Source: Candidatus Eiseniibacteriota bacterium (GTDB taxonomy: Bacteria; Eisenbacteria; RBG-16-71-46). From it: DNA of 10,903 bases. The notes below the pieces were generated by a model, which saw only the letters and a list, made by a program, of their open reading frames with translations, was not told the origin of the DNA and made no database searches. The stretch spans positions 1-10,903 of the forward strand of contig VBPB01000073.1 of NCBI GenBank assembly GCA_005893365.1, given 5' to 3'. Made by a program: the position numbers and the translations under genes. This document shows positions 1-6,777 of the stretch, piece by piece (position 1 is the first letter of the stretch; each line of letters begins with the position of its first letter).

Positions 1-6
1 AAGCCA

Positions 7-84
7 CGGCACAACGACGTCTCGCAGTAGCGGCCGCGGGTCGGGGCCGGGGCTCCGCTGCCCGCGGCACAGCGACGTCTCGCA
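7..84. repeat. Two imperfect copies of a 20-bp direct repeat
   Basis: CGGCACAACGACGTCTCGCA at 7-26 recurs at 65-84 with a single A-to-G change, a 58-bp period. Each copy is followed by a related G-rich block (about 34-51 and 94-112), so the real unit is nearer 50-60 bp with small indels. The core contains the short dyad CGA-CGTC-TCG. No open reading frame of note covers this stretch. The left copy is close to the window edge, so more copies may lie outside. The function is unknown; it could be an intergenic dispersed repeat or a decayed tandem array. Confidence 0.7.
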
Positions 85-93
85 ACAAGCAGG

Positions 94-162
94 GGCCGAG
101 GGTCGGGCCGGGACGGCGGAGCCGAGCGCTGCCCCGGATGCGCCCCGGCCCGACCCTCGGCC
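94..162. repeat. 19-bp perfect inverted repeat downstream of the SurA-like gene
   Basis: GGCCGAGGGTCGGGCCGGG at 94-112 is exactly complementary to 144-162, with a 31-nt loop at 113-143. A related, diverged direct copy of the arm sits at about 34-51. The element starts 30 bp past the minus-strand stop codon at 192-194, so the mRNA of that gene would fold here into a very stable hairpin. No U-run follows on either strand, so it is not a classical intrinsic terminator. It may act as a 3'-end stabiliser, a Rho-linked terminator or a REP-like element. Confidence 0.65.
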
Positions 163-191
163 GCCGTCCGATGATCCTCGGGTTGGCGCGA

Positions 192-1652
192 TCAGTGCCC
201 GGGGCCAGCCGCCGTCGGGAGCCCCAAGCGCACCAGCCGCTCGAGCCCCCGCTCGTTCACCACGATGCGGGTCTTCCGGCGCAGCGACGCCATCAGGATG
301 ACCAGGCGCCGCTCGCCCTCGGCGTCCGTCCAGCGCTGCGCCAGCTCGGCCTCCACCTCGTCGAATCCCCGTGGCCGCGGCGCCGAGAATGCGCCCACCC
401 GCGCCACCTGCCAGCCCCCGGCCGTCGAGTCCGGGCCCAGCACCGCGTCGGTCCCGCTCCGCCGCGCCGCCGAGAACAGCGCGGAGTCGTCCGCCGCGGT
501 GATCTGAGCACGGTAGTCCACGCCCTGGCGCAGCCCGCGCGCCACCAGCGAGTCGGCCTGGGCGGCATCGCGCAGCGTGAGCGCCATGCGCGTCGCCTCA
601 GGCTTCCCGGGCAGCACCAGCATGACCACCCGGAAGCGCGCCGGCAGCGTCCAGGCCGAGGGATCCCGGTCGTACTCGCGGCGCAGCGTCACCGAATCGC
701 TCGGGATGTGGGCGAACACCTCGTGGTTGACGTACGACTCCACCGCCAGGTACTCGCGCTGGCGCGCCAGCGTCTCCAGGACGCGCGGGTGCCGGTCGAG
801 ATGGCGGCGCTCGGCCTCGCGCCGGAGCGCGCGCTGGAACAGGCCGTTCTTCACCAGGTCGCGCACCTGGTCGGCGGTCTCGACCCGTGGGCGGTAGAGC
901 GGGTCGAGCCGCGCCCACGCGTCGCGCATCTCGGCCACGCGGTAGGGCCCGACCTCGGACTGCGCCACCTCGCGCGGCAGGTCGTCCGCCGCGAACGACG
1001 GCAACGGGGCGCCGGCGCCCGCGCGCGCCGCGAGGGCGGCGTCGGCCGAGGGCGGGGAGAGCGCCGCGAAGGCCTGCGCCAGGCGCTCGAGCAGCGGCGC
1101 GTCGTAGACGATGCGCAGCCGCGCCACCGTGGTCTCGCGCAACGCCACGCCCAGCGGCTCGGGCTCGAGCGGCGGTTCGCCGCGCGCCAAGCGCTCGCGG
1201 ACCAGGCCGGCCAGCGCCGAATCCAGCGCGACGCGCATCACCAGCCGGTCGCCCAGGTTCGCCACCTGGGTGCTCTCGCTCGGTGTCCAGGCGTAGCGCT
1301 CGCGCACGGCGCGCTCGGCCAGCACCTCCTTGTCGACGAGCAGATCGAGGAAGCGCCGCGCGCCCGCGGCGTCGAGCGAGTCCGGCCGCGCGGGCGGGCT
1401 CACCGCCGCCCACTGCCGGCCGAACGCCGCGGCGCCCACGATGCGGCCGTCGCCGACCGTGGCGAGCACGCTGTCGGGGAGCGGCCGCCCGTGCATGGGC
1501 ATCCCCGCCGAGGACGTGTGGGCGCCGGGGAATCCCCCTGCGGCCCTGGCGGTGCGCGCTCCGGCGGCCGCGAGCGCGAGCATCCCCAGGCCTGCGCATC
1601 CCGCCAGCACGCACCACGCACCGGCCCGGCGCGGTCGGCCCCGCAGCCTCAT
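192..1652 (-). CDS. Exported SurA/parvulin-like folding protein
   Basis: This gene encodes 486 residues. I chose the ATG at 1652-1650 because GGGAGGTG precedes it at a proper distance and the basic n-region and hydrophobic stretch begin there. A longer frame opening at 1733 would run through the divergent promoter region. A signal peptide covers about residues 1-38 (cleavage near ARA-AG). Two stretches look like the SurA/PpiC N-terminal module: about 60-120 (LATVGDGRIVGAAAF, then LLVDKEVLAERA) and about 232-315 (SEVGPYRVAEMRDAW, then LVKNGLFQRALRREAERR). Residues about 335-425 occupy the place of a parvulin domain, but the usual HILV-type histidine motif and the GGDLG motif are not visible. 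It may therefore be a periplasmic chaperone without isomerase activity. SurA-type proteins guide outer-membrane protein folding; that role is inferred from the family. It is divergent from the HEAT-cyclophilin gene. Confidence 0.8.
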   Translation of the reverse strand: MRLRGRPRRAGAWCVLAGCAGLGMLALAAAGARTARAAGGFPGAHTSSAGMPMHGRPLPDSVLATVGDGRIVGAAAFGRQWAAVSPPARPDSLDAAGARRFLDLLVDKEVLAERAVRERYAWTPSESTQVANLGDRLVMRVALDSALAGLVRERLARGEPPLEPEPLGVALRETTVARLRIVYDAPLLERLAQAFAALSPPSADAALAARAGAGAPLPSFAADDLPREVAQSEVGPYRVAEMRDAWARLDPLYRPRVETADQVRDLVKNGLFQRALRREAERRHLDRHPRVLETLARQREYLAVESYVNHEVFAHIPSDSVTLRREYDRDPSAWTLPARFRVVMLVLPGKPEATRMALTLRDAAQADSLVARGLRQGVDYRAQITAADDSALFSAARRSGTDAVLGPDSTAGGWQVARVGAFSAPRPRGFDEVEAELAQRWTDAEGERRLVILMASLRRKTRIVVNERGLERLVRLGLPTAAGPGH

Positions 1653-1694
1653 GACACCTCCCTGTGGACGGGACTCTGGCCCCGGCGAGCGCGC

Positions 1695-1700
1695 AGTATA
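1695..1700 (-). promoter_or_regulatory. Candidate -10 element for the SurA-like gene
   Basis: On the minus strand the hexamer reads TATACT, five of six matches to the sigma-70 -10 consensus. It would place the transcript start near 1688, leaving a leader of about 36 nt that contains the GGGAGGTG ribosome-binding site. The -35 position at a 17-bp spacer (1718-1723, CGAGCC) is poor, so the call rests mainly on the -10 hexamer and its position. Confidence 0.4.
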
Positions 1701-1708
1701 GCAGCGGC

Positions 1709-1738
1709 TTGACCCGCGGCTCGCGGCGTCCATAGACT
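1709..1738 (+). promoter_or_regulatory. Candidate promoter for the HEAT-cyclophilin gene
   Basis: TTGACC (1709-1714) is followed after 18 bp by TAGACT (1733-1738), giving five-of-six and four-of-six consensus matches. The predicted start point near 1745 lies only about 3 nt before the ATG at 1748. No Shine-Dalgarno sequence is visible there, so this gene may be translated from a leaderless or nearly leaderless mRNA. It overlaps the region where the divergent gene's -35 would sit, so the two promoters may compete. Confidence 0.35.
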
Positions 1739-1747
1739 CGCACGCTC

Positions 1748-3733
1748 ATGCTCCCCCGCCCGCCCTGCCGCACGTTCGCATTCGTCCTCGCGTCGGTGCT
1801 CCTCGCCGGATGCGGCCCCAAGATCCCCGGTGCCGCGCGCTCGCCGGTGCCGCCCGGACCGGGGATAAGGGCGGGCGCCGGCGGCACCACCGTGCACCCC
1901 GTCGTCGTGCCGCTCCCGGATCCGTCGCCGAGCGTCGCCCGCGCGATCGCCATCGCCGAGGATCAGCGCCGCTACGACGGCGAGCTCAAGCGCTACCTGG
2001 CCGATCGGGCTCCGGAGGTGCGCGCCCGTGCCGCCCTCGCGGTGGGACGGCTCCAGGACTCGACCACGGTGCCCGACCTGCTGCCGCTCCTCGTGGACCG
2101 GGTGCCGCAGGTGCGGCAGGAGGCGGTCTTCGCGCTCGGGCAGATCGGCGACCGGCGGGCGCGCATCCCGGTCGAGGGCCGGCTCGGCGACGGCGATCCC
2201 GAGACCGTGGACATGGCCCTCGAGGCGCTCGGCAAGCTGGGCGACAAGGCCTCCACGCCGCGCGTGGCCGAGTTCCTGCGCTCGGCGTCGCCCACGCTGC
2301 GGGGCGAGGCGGCGGTGGCGCTCTGGCGCCTGGCCGACTCGACCGCGCTGCCCGCGCTGCTCGCGGCCCATGCCGACCCCGAGCCCGACGTGCGCTGGCG
2401 GATCCTCTACGCGCTCGAGAAGATCGTCTCGCCCGCCCGCGTCATGCTGGTGGTGGGGCTCCACCTCAACGACGCCGACTGGCCGGTCCGGGCCTTCACC
2501 GCGCGCACCATGGGGCGGCAGAAGTCGCCGCGCGCCACCGCCTATCTGGTGGGCGCGTTCCGCGACGGGAATGTCGCCGTCGCCGTGAACGCCATCCGCG
2601 CCGTGCAACAGATCGCCGACAGCACCACGCGCGGCGTGACGGCCGCGCTCGAGCGCCAGCTCTCCCACCGCGACCCGTACGTGCGGGTCACCGCGGCGAC
2701 CGCGCTCGGCGAGCGGTTCGCCGCGGCCGGCGTCGACAGCGCGGGGCGGGCCGCCCTGCGCGACTCGTTGCGGGCGCACTTGGGCGATCGCGACGCCGCG
2801 ACCCGCGGTGCCATCGCCCGCGCGCTGCTGCGGCAGGGGACCGGGAGCGATCGGACCCGCGTCCAGGCCCTGCTCCGCGACGACCCCTCCCTCTACACGC
2901 GGGTGGCGATCATCGGCGCCTGGCCGGGCGAGGCGGTGGCGACACTCCGGCCGTTGCTCGACGGCGCCAACCCGCTCTTCATCCGCAACAGCGCCGCCGA
3001 CCGGCTCGGCGAGCTCAAGGACCGCGCGTCGGCCCCCGCGTTGCGCGCGGGCCTCGCCGACACCTCGTTCCTGTTCGTGGCCTCGTGCGCCGGGGCGCTC
3101 GCGGCCCTCGGCGACAGCACCAGCATCCCGGCGCTCACCCGCGCCTGGAGCGAGCGCGCCGGCGATGCCGACGCCGATGCCCGCAACGCCATCCGCGACG
3201 CGCTCCGCGACCTGGCCGGGCGCGCCTTCGCCGACAGCCTCGCGCGCCTGCACCCGGCCCGCAATGCCAAGCCTGCATCGTACCCGGCGGACTTCGCCGA
3301 GGCGCCCAAGGCGCGCGGCGCCATCCTGCACACCACCGCCGGCGACATCGAGTGGGCGTTCTACGGCAAGCAGGCGCCGCAGACGGTCAAGAACTTCGTG
3401 CGCCTCGCCGAGCGCGGGTACTTCGACGGGCTCACCGTGCACCGCGTGGTGCCCAACTTCGTCATCCAGGACGGGGACCCGACCGGCACCGGCTCGGGGG
3501 GGCCCGGCTACACCATCCGCTGCGAGTACAACCACCTGCGCTACGATTCGGGCATGGTGGGGATGGCGCTCTCGGGCAAGGACACCGGCGGCAGCCAGTG
3601 GTTCATCACCCACTCGCCGCAGCCGCACTTGAACGGCCGCTACACCATCTTCGCCCAGGTCGTGCGCGGCATGGACGTCGTATCCAGCGTCGTCCAGGGC
3701 GACCAGGTGACGAAGGTGGAGATCCTTCGCTAG
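1748..3733 (+). CDS. HEAT-repeat lipoprotein with C-terminal cyclophilin PPIase domain
   Basis: This gene encodes 661 residues. The N-terminus is a lipoprotein signal with lipobox LLAGC (Cys22), so the mature protein should be a lipid-anchored envelope protein. Residues about 66-500 form roughly 13 HEAT-like helical repeats of about 30 residues, with the recurrent pattern DxxxxVRxxAxxALGxLxD. Residues 521-661 are a cyclophilin domain. The catalytic arginine is in HRVVPNFVIQDGD (Arg566), with Phe571, Gln574 and Phe619 (GSQWF) also present, so isomerase activity is expected. The tryptophan of human CypA (Trp121) is replaced by histidine in PHLNGRY, as is common in bacterial cyclophilins. The HEAT solenoid probably docks a protein partner while the cyclophilin isomerises prolyl bonds; this pairing of roles is inferred. 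It has no visible ribosome-binding site. It is divergent from another folding-factor gene and 25 bp ahead of a peptidase in a likely operon. Confidence 0.9.
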   Translation: MLPRPPCRTFAFVLASVLLAGCGPKIPGAARSPVPPGPGIRAGAGGTTVHPVVVPLPDPSPSVARAIAIAEDQRRYDGELKRYLADRAPEVRARAALAVGRLQDSTTVPDLLPLLVDRVPQVRQEAVFALGQIGDRRARIPVEGRLGDGDPETVDMALEALGKLGDKASTPRVAEFLRSASPTLRGEAAVALWRLADSTALPALLAAHADPEPDVRWRILYALEKIVSPARVMLVVGLHLNDADWPVRAFTARTMGRQKSPRATAYLVGAFRDGNVAVAVNAIRAVQQIADSTTRGVTAALERQLSHRDPYVRVTAATALGERFAAAGVDSAGRAALRDSLRAHLGDRDAATRGAIARALLRQGTGSDRTRVQALLRDDPSLYTRVAIIGAWPGEAVATLRPLLDGANPLFIRNSAADRLGELKDRASAPALRAGLADTSFLFVASCAGALAALGDSTSIPALTRAWSERAGDADADARNAIRDALRDLAGRAFADSLARLHPARNAKPASYPADFAEAPKARGAILHTTAGDIEWAFYGKQAPQTVKNFVRLAERGYFDGLTVHRVVPNFVIQDGDPTGTGSGGPGYTIRCEYNHLRYDSGMVGMALSGKDTGGSQWFITHSPQPHLNGRYTIFAQVVRGMDVVSSVVQGDQVTKVEILR

Positions 3734-3758
3734 GACGCTCACACTCGAGGACAGGGAC

Positions 3759-4736
3759 ATGATCTGCCGCGTCTTCGCACCCGCGCCACGCACCACCCAC
3801 CGCCTCGCCCTCCTCTCCGGCCTCCTGCTCGTGCTCGCGGTCGCGGGCTGCGGCTCGCCGGGACTCTCGCCTGGCGAGGGTTTCGTCGATGTCACGGGCG
3901 GGCGCGTCTGGTATCGCATCGTCGGCCACGGCACGCGCACGCCGCTGCTCGTGCTGCACGGCGGGCCCGGTGCCTCGAGTTACTACCTCAAGCCGCTGGC
4001 CGCCCTCGGCGACGACCGGCCGGTCATCTTCTACGACCAGCTGGGAGGCGGGCACTCCGACCACCCGACCGACAGCACGCTGTGGACGGTCGACCGGTTC
4101 GTGGACGAGATCGACCACGTGCGCAAGACGCTGGGGCTCGAGCGCGTCCACCTCTACGGCAGTTCGTGGGGGACCATCCTCGCGACCGAGTACGTGCTGC
4201 GGCGTCCGCAGGGCGTGCGCAGCCTCATCCTGGCGAGCCCCGCGCTCAGCATCCCGCGCTGGATCCACGATGCCGACAGCCTGCGCACCACGCTGCCGGA
4301 ATCGCTCCAGACCGCGATCTCCCGACACGAGCAGGACGGCACCACCAGCGCGCCCGAGTACCAGGCGGCGATGGTCGAGTACTACCACCGCTTCCTGGCG
4401 CGGCGGCAGCCCTGGTCGCCCGACATCGACTCGACCTTCGCCCAGCTCAACATGGCGATCTACGGCTTCATGCAGGGGCCGAGCGAGTTCACCATCACCG
4501 GGACGCTCAAGAGCTACGACATCACCAAGCGCCTGGGCGAGATCCACGTGCCGACGCTCTTCACCTGCGGCCGGTACGACGAGGCCACCCCGGCCTCGAC
4601 CCAGTTCTTCCAGAGCCTGGTCCCGGGCGCCCAGATCGCCATCATCGAGGACAGCGGGCACCTGACGATGCAGGACCAGCCCGAGCGCTACGCGCAGGTG
4701 CTGCGGGAGTTCCTGAGGCACGTGGAGCGGGAGTAG
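3759..4736 (+). CDS. Lipoprotein proline iminopeptidase-like alpha/beta hydrolase
   Basis: This gene encodes 325 residues, with GAGG 8 nt before the ATG. Residues 1-31 are a lipoprotein signal ending in AVAGC (Cys31), so it should be membrane-anchored outside the cytoplasm. The rest is a peptidase family S33 fold: oxyanion motif HGGPG at 67-71, DQLGGGHSD at 93-101, nucleophile elbow GSSWG with Ser136, catalytic Asp274 in GRYDEATP and His301 in SGHLTM. The EFTITGTLKSYD stretch in the cap-to-core transition is typical of the proline-specific peptidase subfamily. That family removes N-terminal proline or other residues from short peptides. Most family members are cytosolic, so the lipidated form is unusual. 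It sits 25 bp after the HEAT-cyclophilin stop codon and is probably co-transcribed. The exact substrate cannot be told from sequence. Confidence 0.88.
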   Translation: MICRVFAPAPRTTHRLALLSGLLLVLAVAGCGSPGLSPGEGFVDVTGGRVWYRIVGHGTRTPLLVLHGGPGASSYYLKPLAALGDDRPVIFYDQLGGGHSDHPTDSTLWTVDRFVDEIDHVRKTLGLERVHLYGSSWGTILATEYVLRRPQGVRSLILASPALSIPRWIHDADSLRTTLPESLQTAISRHEQDGTTSAPEYQAAMVEYYHRFLARRQPWSPDIDSTFAQLNMAIYGFMQGPSEFTITGTLKSYDITKRLGEIHVPTLFTCGRYDEATPASTQFFQSLVPGAQIAIIEDSGHLTMQDQPERYAQVLREFLRHVERE

Positions 4737-4753
4737 GCGGGGCCGGGCCCGCC
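4736..4753. terminator. GC-rich stem-loop between convergent genes
   Basis: GGCGGG (4736-4741) pairs with CCCGCC (4748-4753) across a 6-nt loop. It lies in the 25-bp gap between the peptidase stop and the stop of the opposing glycosyltransferase gene, and could serve both strands. No T-run follows on either side, so termination is only suggested by position. Confidence 0.3.
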
Positions 4754-4761
4754 CGAAGGAT

Positions 4762-5994
4762 CTAGAACCCGAGCCAGGCGCCCTGGTTGAACCCCGCGGT
4801 GTGCAGGATTCCGTAGGCGCAATTCGTCAGCAGCAAGACAGCGGACAGGCCCCAGGGCAGAACGGGTGAGACTCGACGCGACAGCCAGCCATGCAGGGCC
4901 GTGAACATCACGAAGATCGGGATCATGAGCGTGAAGTAGCGGTGGGCGGCGATCAGGAAGAGCGATGTGGTGTTGGTGGCGTAGATGAAGAGGAAATAAG
5001 GGACGAACACGTAGGTCAGGACGTGGCGCCGCCAGGCCAGGATCAGATAGACGAACGCAAACAACCCCAGGGTGGTCCACAGCAGGTTGCAGGTCGGAAT
5101 CTGCAGGGCGGTGCGGGCACCCCGCGAGAGTGCGTCCCGCCAGTACTGGAACAGGTATCCGCCTGAGACCAATCGCACCCAGTCCACGTCAGGGTGGAAC
5201 CGTCCCCACGACACGCGCTGAATCGTGTCGAGCAGGGTGAACGGATTGCCGAACTTCACCCCGATCACGGTCAGGTACGCTCCGGCGCCGGCGAAGCACA
5301 CGAGCGCGTAGGCCACGTATCGCCAGCGCGCCGCCCCCTCGGCGCTGCGCGCCCGGAGGCATAGCAGCACCGCGAACACGGCGGCGATCGGCATGCCGGT
5401 CAGACGACTTGCCCCCAGCGCCGCCGCGGCGACTGCCGTCACGGCCCACCACCCGCGCGAGTATCCCAGCAAGCTCAGACTGAGGAAGAACAGGAACGTG
5501 CTCTCGCTGTAGTAGGCGTGGAAGGCATAACTCCCCGCGGCCGTCACCAGCGCCGCCAGCGTGAACACCGCACGCCGCCGGCCGATCCAGTCACCGAGGC
5601 ACAGGTAGAGGAATGCCAGCGCGCAGAACAAGAGCACTTTGTTCAGCAGGAATCCGGCGGCCAGGCTATTCAGGCCGGAGACGGCCGACAACAATCGCAC
5701 CAACAGCGGGAACATCGGGGCGAAGACGATGTTCGGGCCGCTCAACGGGTCGCCATTGTAGATGTAGCCGAAATCGACGATGGACTTGTAGTGAAAGGCG
5801 TCGAAGCGAAACAAGTCGGCGTCGATGTCCGCGTATCCGGGATAGCCAGGACCACGATCAACGAAGCGACGGCCCAGGTAGATGCCCGCCTGCACGTTGA
5901 GCCAGGACACCAGGGTCAACAGCAGGCTCCACCCGAAGGCTGCGCGAAGGTCGGCGACCCTCGAGGGCGGGGACGCCGCTGCTTCCGTGTTCAT
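4762..5994 (-). CDS. PIG-V-like (GT76-type) multi-pass glycosyltransferase
   Basis: This gene encodes 410 residues, preceded by GAGGGGC at a good distance. The protein is very hydrophobic, with about 9-11 membrane spans. Its arrangement matches the GPI mannosyltransferase II (PIG-V) superfamily and its bacterial relatives. After the first span comes a luminal/periplasmic loop with RFDAFHYKSIVDFGY (63-77, an acidic residue next to the HY pair), followed by FAPMFPLL (91-98), YYSES (161-165), RLTGM (197-201) and HRYFTLMIPIF (351-361). Such enzymes use polyprenyl-phosphate sugars as donors and transfer the sugar on the outer face of the membrane; acceptor and sugar are unknown here. The gene is convergent with the peptidase and lies downstream of a large hairpin. 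It looks less GC-rich than its neighbours: the hand-counted line 4981-5040 has 35 G/C of 60, against 48 of 60 at 10201-10260. This may reflect membrane codons or acquisition by transfer. Confidence 0.8.
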   Translation of the reverse strand: MNTEAAASPPSRVADLRAAFGWSLLLTLVSWLNVQAGIYLGRRFVDRGPGYPGYADIDADLFRFDAFHYKSIVDFGYIYNGDPLSGPNIVFAPMFPLLVRLLSAVSGLNSLAAGFLLNKVLLFCALAFLYLCLGDWIGRRRAVFTLAALVTAAGSYAFHAYYSESTFLFFLSLSLLGYSRGWWAVTAVAAAALGASRLTGMPIAAVFAVLLCLRARSAEGAARWRYVAYALVCFAGAGAYLTVIGVKFGNPFTLLDTIQRVSWGRFHPDVDWVRLVSGGYLFQYWRDALSRGARTALQIPTCNLLWTTLGLFAFVYLILAWRRHVLTYVFVPYFLFIYATNTTSLFLIAAHRYFTLMIPIFVMFTALHGWLSRRVSPVLPWGLSAVLLLTNCAYGILHTAGFNQGAWLGF

Positions 5995-6021
5995 CGGTTG
6001 CCCCTCGTAGCGGACGTAGCT

Positions 6022-6033
6022 GCGGAGTTCCGC
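6022..6033. promoter_or_regulatory. Short dyad upstream of the glycosyltransferase gene
   Basis: GCGGA-GT-TCCGC forms a perfect 5-2-5 dyad about 28 bp before the start codon at 5994. It lies in the expected leader or promoter zone of that gene and could be an operator or a small hairpin. In DNA this GC-rich such short dyads also occur by chance. Confidence 0.2.
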
Positions 6034-6110
6034 CGCTCACAATAGTGGCAAGGCGGGGTGGGGCGCACTTCGGTTCCTTCCCTAGCCCGGGATGGCCCAC
6101 GGGGCGCGCG

Positions 6111-6169
6111 GGCGGATGCGACGAGGGGAGATGCGTTCTCCGCATCTCCCCTCGGTTTGCATCTCCGCC
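6111..6169. terminator. Long imperfect hairpin between two minus-strand genes
   Basis: The inner stem is a 14-bp perfect inverted repeat, CGAGGGGAGATGCG (6122-6135) against 6141-6154, with loop TTCTC. An outer stem pairs GGCGGATGC (6111-6119) with GCAT-CT-CCGCC (6159-6169), broken only by a 2-nt bulge and a small internal loop. It starts 27-42 nt past the stop codon at 6196, so it most likely ends or stabilises the transcript of the small lipoprotein gene and insulates the glycosyltransferase gene. On the plus strand GTTT follows the inner stem, but neither strand has a proper U-run. The surrounding gap 5995-6195 shows no coding potential. Confidence 0.6.
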
Positions 6170-6195
6170 TCCGCGGGGCCGACCCCACGGTCCGA

Positions 6196-6777
6196 TTACT
6201 TGCCGACCGTGGTGTCCGCCGACACGCTCGGCTGCTCCTCCTGCAGGCTCAGGAACACCCACACGCGGCGCCACCGTCCGGCGCCGTTGCGCGCCGTCAC
6301 CGACAGGCCGATGCGATCCGTCCGGGGCTTGAGCGGCACGCGGTACAGCGTGCGCCACGAGCCGGTGTTGTGATCCTGCTCGAAGAGCTGCGGCTGGTGG
6401 ATGCCATCCGATAGCGACATGCCCACCACGTCCGCGGAGCCCTCGGCCTTGAGCTCGATCGGGACGCCGGCCATGACCAGCGTGTCCGCCACCGAGACGT
6501 CGACGTCGGGCGGCAGCGAGTCGACCGGGACCGCCGGGGGCTCGTCACCACGAGGCGTCAGCGCCGCCGTGCGGGTCGGCGTCGGACCGCCGTCCGGCTG
6601 CGAGACCGTGTACACCTGATCGGACGGTGCTACGGCCGCCTGCCGGTTCGACTTGCCGCACCCCAGGGCGAACAGCCCCACCGCAAGCGCCACGCCGAAG
6701 ATGATCGTGCCCACCATGATCCGCATCCGGATGCGCGTCGTCGCCGGCGCCTTCTCACTGCTCTTGTCGTTCACCAT
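6196..6777 (-). CDS. Small membrane-anchored or lipoprotein of unknown function
   Basis: This gene encodes 193 residues and I do not recognise it. I chose the ATG at 6777-6775 because GGGGAGAAGGA precedes it; a frame extending to 6897 adds only an Arg-rich tail with no start signal. Residues 18-40 form one hydrophobic segment after a basic stretch (RIRMR), ending in FALGC (Cys40). This resembles a lipobox, but Ala replaces the usual Leu at -3, so it is either a lipoprotein or a simple N-terminal anchor. Residues 42-92 are a low-complexity linker rich in Pro, Thr and Ala. Residues 92-182 look like one beta-sandwich domain (DVDVSVADTLVMAGVPIELK, later WRTLYRVPLK and WRRVWVFLSL), reminiscent of Ig-like repeats. 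It would sit in the envelope. It is divergent from the solute-binding-like/kinase operon. Confidence 0.75.
   Translation of the reverse strand: MVNDKSSEKAPATTRIRMRIMVGTIIFGVALAVGLFALGCGKSNRQAAVAPSDQVYTVSQPDGGPTPTRTAALTPRGDEPPAVPVDSLPPDVDVSVADTLVMAGVPIELKAEGSADVVGMSLSDGIHQPQLFEQDHNTGSWRTLYRVPLKPRTDRIGLSVTARNGAGRWRRVWVFLSLQEEQPSVSADTTVGK

Noticed and set aside
7..84. CRISPR array at the left edge
   Set aside because: Only two 20-bp copies are present, and the intervening sequence itself resembles the sequence after the second copy, unlike unique spacers. No cas genes are in the window.
138..1712. A 524-codon plus-strand open frame opposite the SurA-like gene
   Set aside because: Translation is Arg/Ala/His-rich low complexity with no signal or domain, while the opposite strand has a ribosome-binding site, signal peptide and family patterns.
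1649..3940. A 763-codon open frame on the minus strand opposite the HEAT-cyclophilin gene
   Set aside because: It is antisense to a gene with clear domains; its translation is dominated by Arg, Gly, Ala, Glu and Val with no recognisable domain. Long antisense frames are expected in DNA with very high third-position GC.
3606..4721. A 371-codon minus-strand open frame opposite the peptidase gene
   Set aside because: It overlaps the complete S33 hydrolase with an intact catalytic triad on the other strand and has no domain of its own.
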